Source of the DNA: Acidobacteriaceae bacterium
GTDB lineage: Bacteria > Acidobacteriota > Terriglobia > Terriglobales > Acidobacteriaceae
Direction of reading: 5' to 3'
DNA length: 7,562 bases
Assembly (NCBI GenBank): GCA_003165455.1
Contig: PLUJ01000264.1
Span: forward strand, 234 to 7,795
Each line of letters starts with the position of its first letter. Positions within the stretch are counted from its first letter, which is position 1. Both the position numbers and the translations under genes were made by a program. This document shows positions 6,338-7,562 of the stretch, piece after piece. Below the pieces are notes generated by a model. That model was not told the origin of the DNA. It searched no databases and worked only from the letters and a program-made list of their open reading frames with translations.

Positions 6338-7562
6338 ATGGAACTAGGCGTCAGTGGGGTCATTGGCCTGTTGTTTGGCAGTGTGATTGCATGGCTTGCG
6401 CTGCGCTCGCGCACCGCGGGACTGAGCGCCCGTTTGTCGTTCATGGAGAAGGAAATAGCGGCTGAAAAGGCAGAACTGGCGCGGCTTCAGGGGGATTACA
6501 CCGAGCTTGTGGCGGGCAAAGCCAGGCTGGAATCGGCGCTGGAAGGGGAACGAAAGACCAGCAACGAAAAGATCGAATTAGTGACCCGCGCCAGTGAGGA
6601 GTTGCGGAACGCCTTCAAAGCCATGGCTGCCGACGCATTGAAGAGCAATCATTCGTCTTTCCTGTTAATTGCTCAGGAAACGCTGAAGCGCTTTCAGAGC
6701 GAAGCCCGCGGCGATCTGGACGCGCGGCAAAAAGCCGTGGCGGATATGGTGGCGCCGGTGCGCGAATCGCTCACCAAAGTCGACGAAAAAATCCAGCAGA
6801 TGGAGGTGGCGCGCGGGGATGCCTACGGAGAATTGCGCGCTCAGGTGCAGTCGCTGATTACCACCCAGAAGGAATTGCAATCGGAGACCGGGAATCTGGT
6901 GCGGGCTCTGCGAACGCCCAACGTGCGGGGCCGCTGGGGAGAGATTCAGTTGCGGCGCGTGGTGGAGATCGCGGGTATGCTCTCGTACTGCGATTTTACC
7001 GAGCAGGAATCGGTGAATACCGAGAGTGGAAGGCTGCGTCCGGATCTTGTGGTGAAATTGCCCGGCGGCAAGCACGTAGTGGTGGATGCCAAGACGCCAT
7101 TGCAGGCGTTCCTCGATGCCTTTGAAACCACGGACGAGGATGCGCGCCGCGTCTGCCTGGCGAACCATGCGCGGCAGGTTCGCGACCACATGAATACGCT
7201 CAGTGGCAAAAAGTATTGGGAACAATTTGAAGCCACGCCCGAATTCGTGGTGATGTTTCTGCCGGGGGAGACGTTCTTCAGCGCGGCGCTGGAACAAGAT
7301 CCCGGGTTAATCGAGCATGGGGTTCTGAGCCGTGTCATTCCCGCATCGCCCACAACCCTGATCGCATTGCTGAAAGCCGTGGCTTACGGGTGGAATCAGG
7401 AGAAACTGGCGCGCAATGCGCAGCAGATCAGCGCCCTGGGCAAAGAACTTCACGACCGCCTACGAAATCTTGCGCAGCACATTACGTCGGTCGGAACGGG
7501 CCTGGATCGTGCCGTCGAGTGCTACAACAAAGCCGTGGGATCGCTCGAAAGCCGGGTGTTGG
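6338..7562 (+). CDS. rmuC: DNA recombination protein RmuC, 3'-truncated by the window
   Basis: RmuC-family protein, linked in E. coli to limiting recombination at inverted repeats; it has a predicted restriction-endonuclease-like core. The frame stays open for 408 codons to the window end, and the family is usually 400-500 residues, so only a short C-terminal piece is missing. Residues 4-23 form one hydrophobic membrane anchor (GVSGVIGLLFGSVIAWLAL). Residues 27-190 are charged, Glu/Lys/Ala-rich and probably coiled coil. The core then shows GRWGEIQLRRVVE (198), RPDLVVKLPGG (D236), VVVDAKTPL (D250, K252), TPEFVVMFLPGE (around 300-311) and SPTTLIALLKAVAYGW (337). The PD...DAK spacing resembles a PD-(D/E)xK nuclease site. 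The ATG is preceded by GGAG at 6320, rather distant at 14 bases, but it gives the expected N-terminal anchor. It is divergent from the CAP gene. Confidence 0.95.
   Translation, partial: MELGVSGVIGLLFGSVIAWLALRSRTAGLSARLSFMEKEIAAEKAELARLQGDYTELVAGKARLESALEGERKTSNEKIELVTRASEELRNAFKAMAADALKSNHSSFLLIAQETLKRFQSEARGDLDARQKAVADMVAPVRESLTKVDEKIQQMEVARGDAYGELRAQVQSLITTQKELQSETGNLVRALRTPNVRGRWGEIQLRRVVEIAGMLSYCDFTEQESVNTESGRLRPDLVVKLPGGKHVVVDAKTPLQAFLDAFETTDEDARRVCLANHARQVRDHMNTLSGKKYWEQFEATPEFVVMFLPGETFFSAALEQDPGLIEHGVLSRVIPASPTTLIALLKAVAYGWNQEKLARNAQQISALGKELHDRLRNLAQHITSVGTGLDRAVECYNKAVGSLESRVL

Noticed and set aside
6665..7297. Minus-strand open frame of 210 codons opposite rmuC
   Set aside because: The plus-strand frame here encodes the well-conserved RmuC core, while the reverse product is His/Arg-rich and matches no family.

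Overview
The window is a GC-rich bacterial chromosomal segment with dense gene packing, short gaps and ordinary housekeeping or signalling genes. It holds a chemotaxis-type operon on the plus strand, two minus-strand genes, and the start of a divergent plus-strand gene. The gene mix (CheA/CheB/CheY/CheX, a DUF72 protein, a CAP-domain exported protein, RmuC) and the codon usage would fit a soil bacterium such as an Acidobacteriota member. That assignment is inference only: no rRNA or other taxonomic marker is present. I see no mobile element, tRNA, rRNA or CRISPR array.

Positions 1-4157 form a four-gene operon: cheA (5' end cut by the window), cheB, cheY and cheX. cheA and cheB overlap by 4 bases (GTGA), and cheY and cheX are 4 bases apart. 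The cheB-cheY gap is 77 bases and carries a strong Shine-Dalgarno site. The circuit can be read from the motifs. CheA autophosphorylates and passes phosphate to CheY (output) and to CheB (receptor methylesterase, adaptation). CheX has the ExxN phosphatase motif and would dephosphorylate CheY~P. Receptor, CheW and CheR genes are not visible and may lie upstream.

Positions 4154-6217 are on the minus strand. A DUF72 (YecE-like) gene meets cheX tail to tail with overlapping stop codons. Upstream of it lies a gene for a secreted or membrane-anchored CAP/SCP-domain protein with an unassigned C-terminal region. A 156-base gap separates these two genes.

Positions 6218-6337 are a divergent intergenic region with a 12-base perfect palindrome. 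From 6338 to the window end runs rmuC, with an N-terminal membrane anchor, a coiled coil and a nuclease-like RmuC domain. It is cut near its C-terminus by the window edge.

I do not find a convincing new system here. The points most worth checking are the divergent P2-like domain and altered N-box of CheA, the unassigned C-terminal part of the CAP protein, and the palindrome between the divergent genes.
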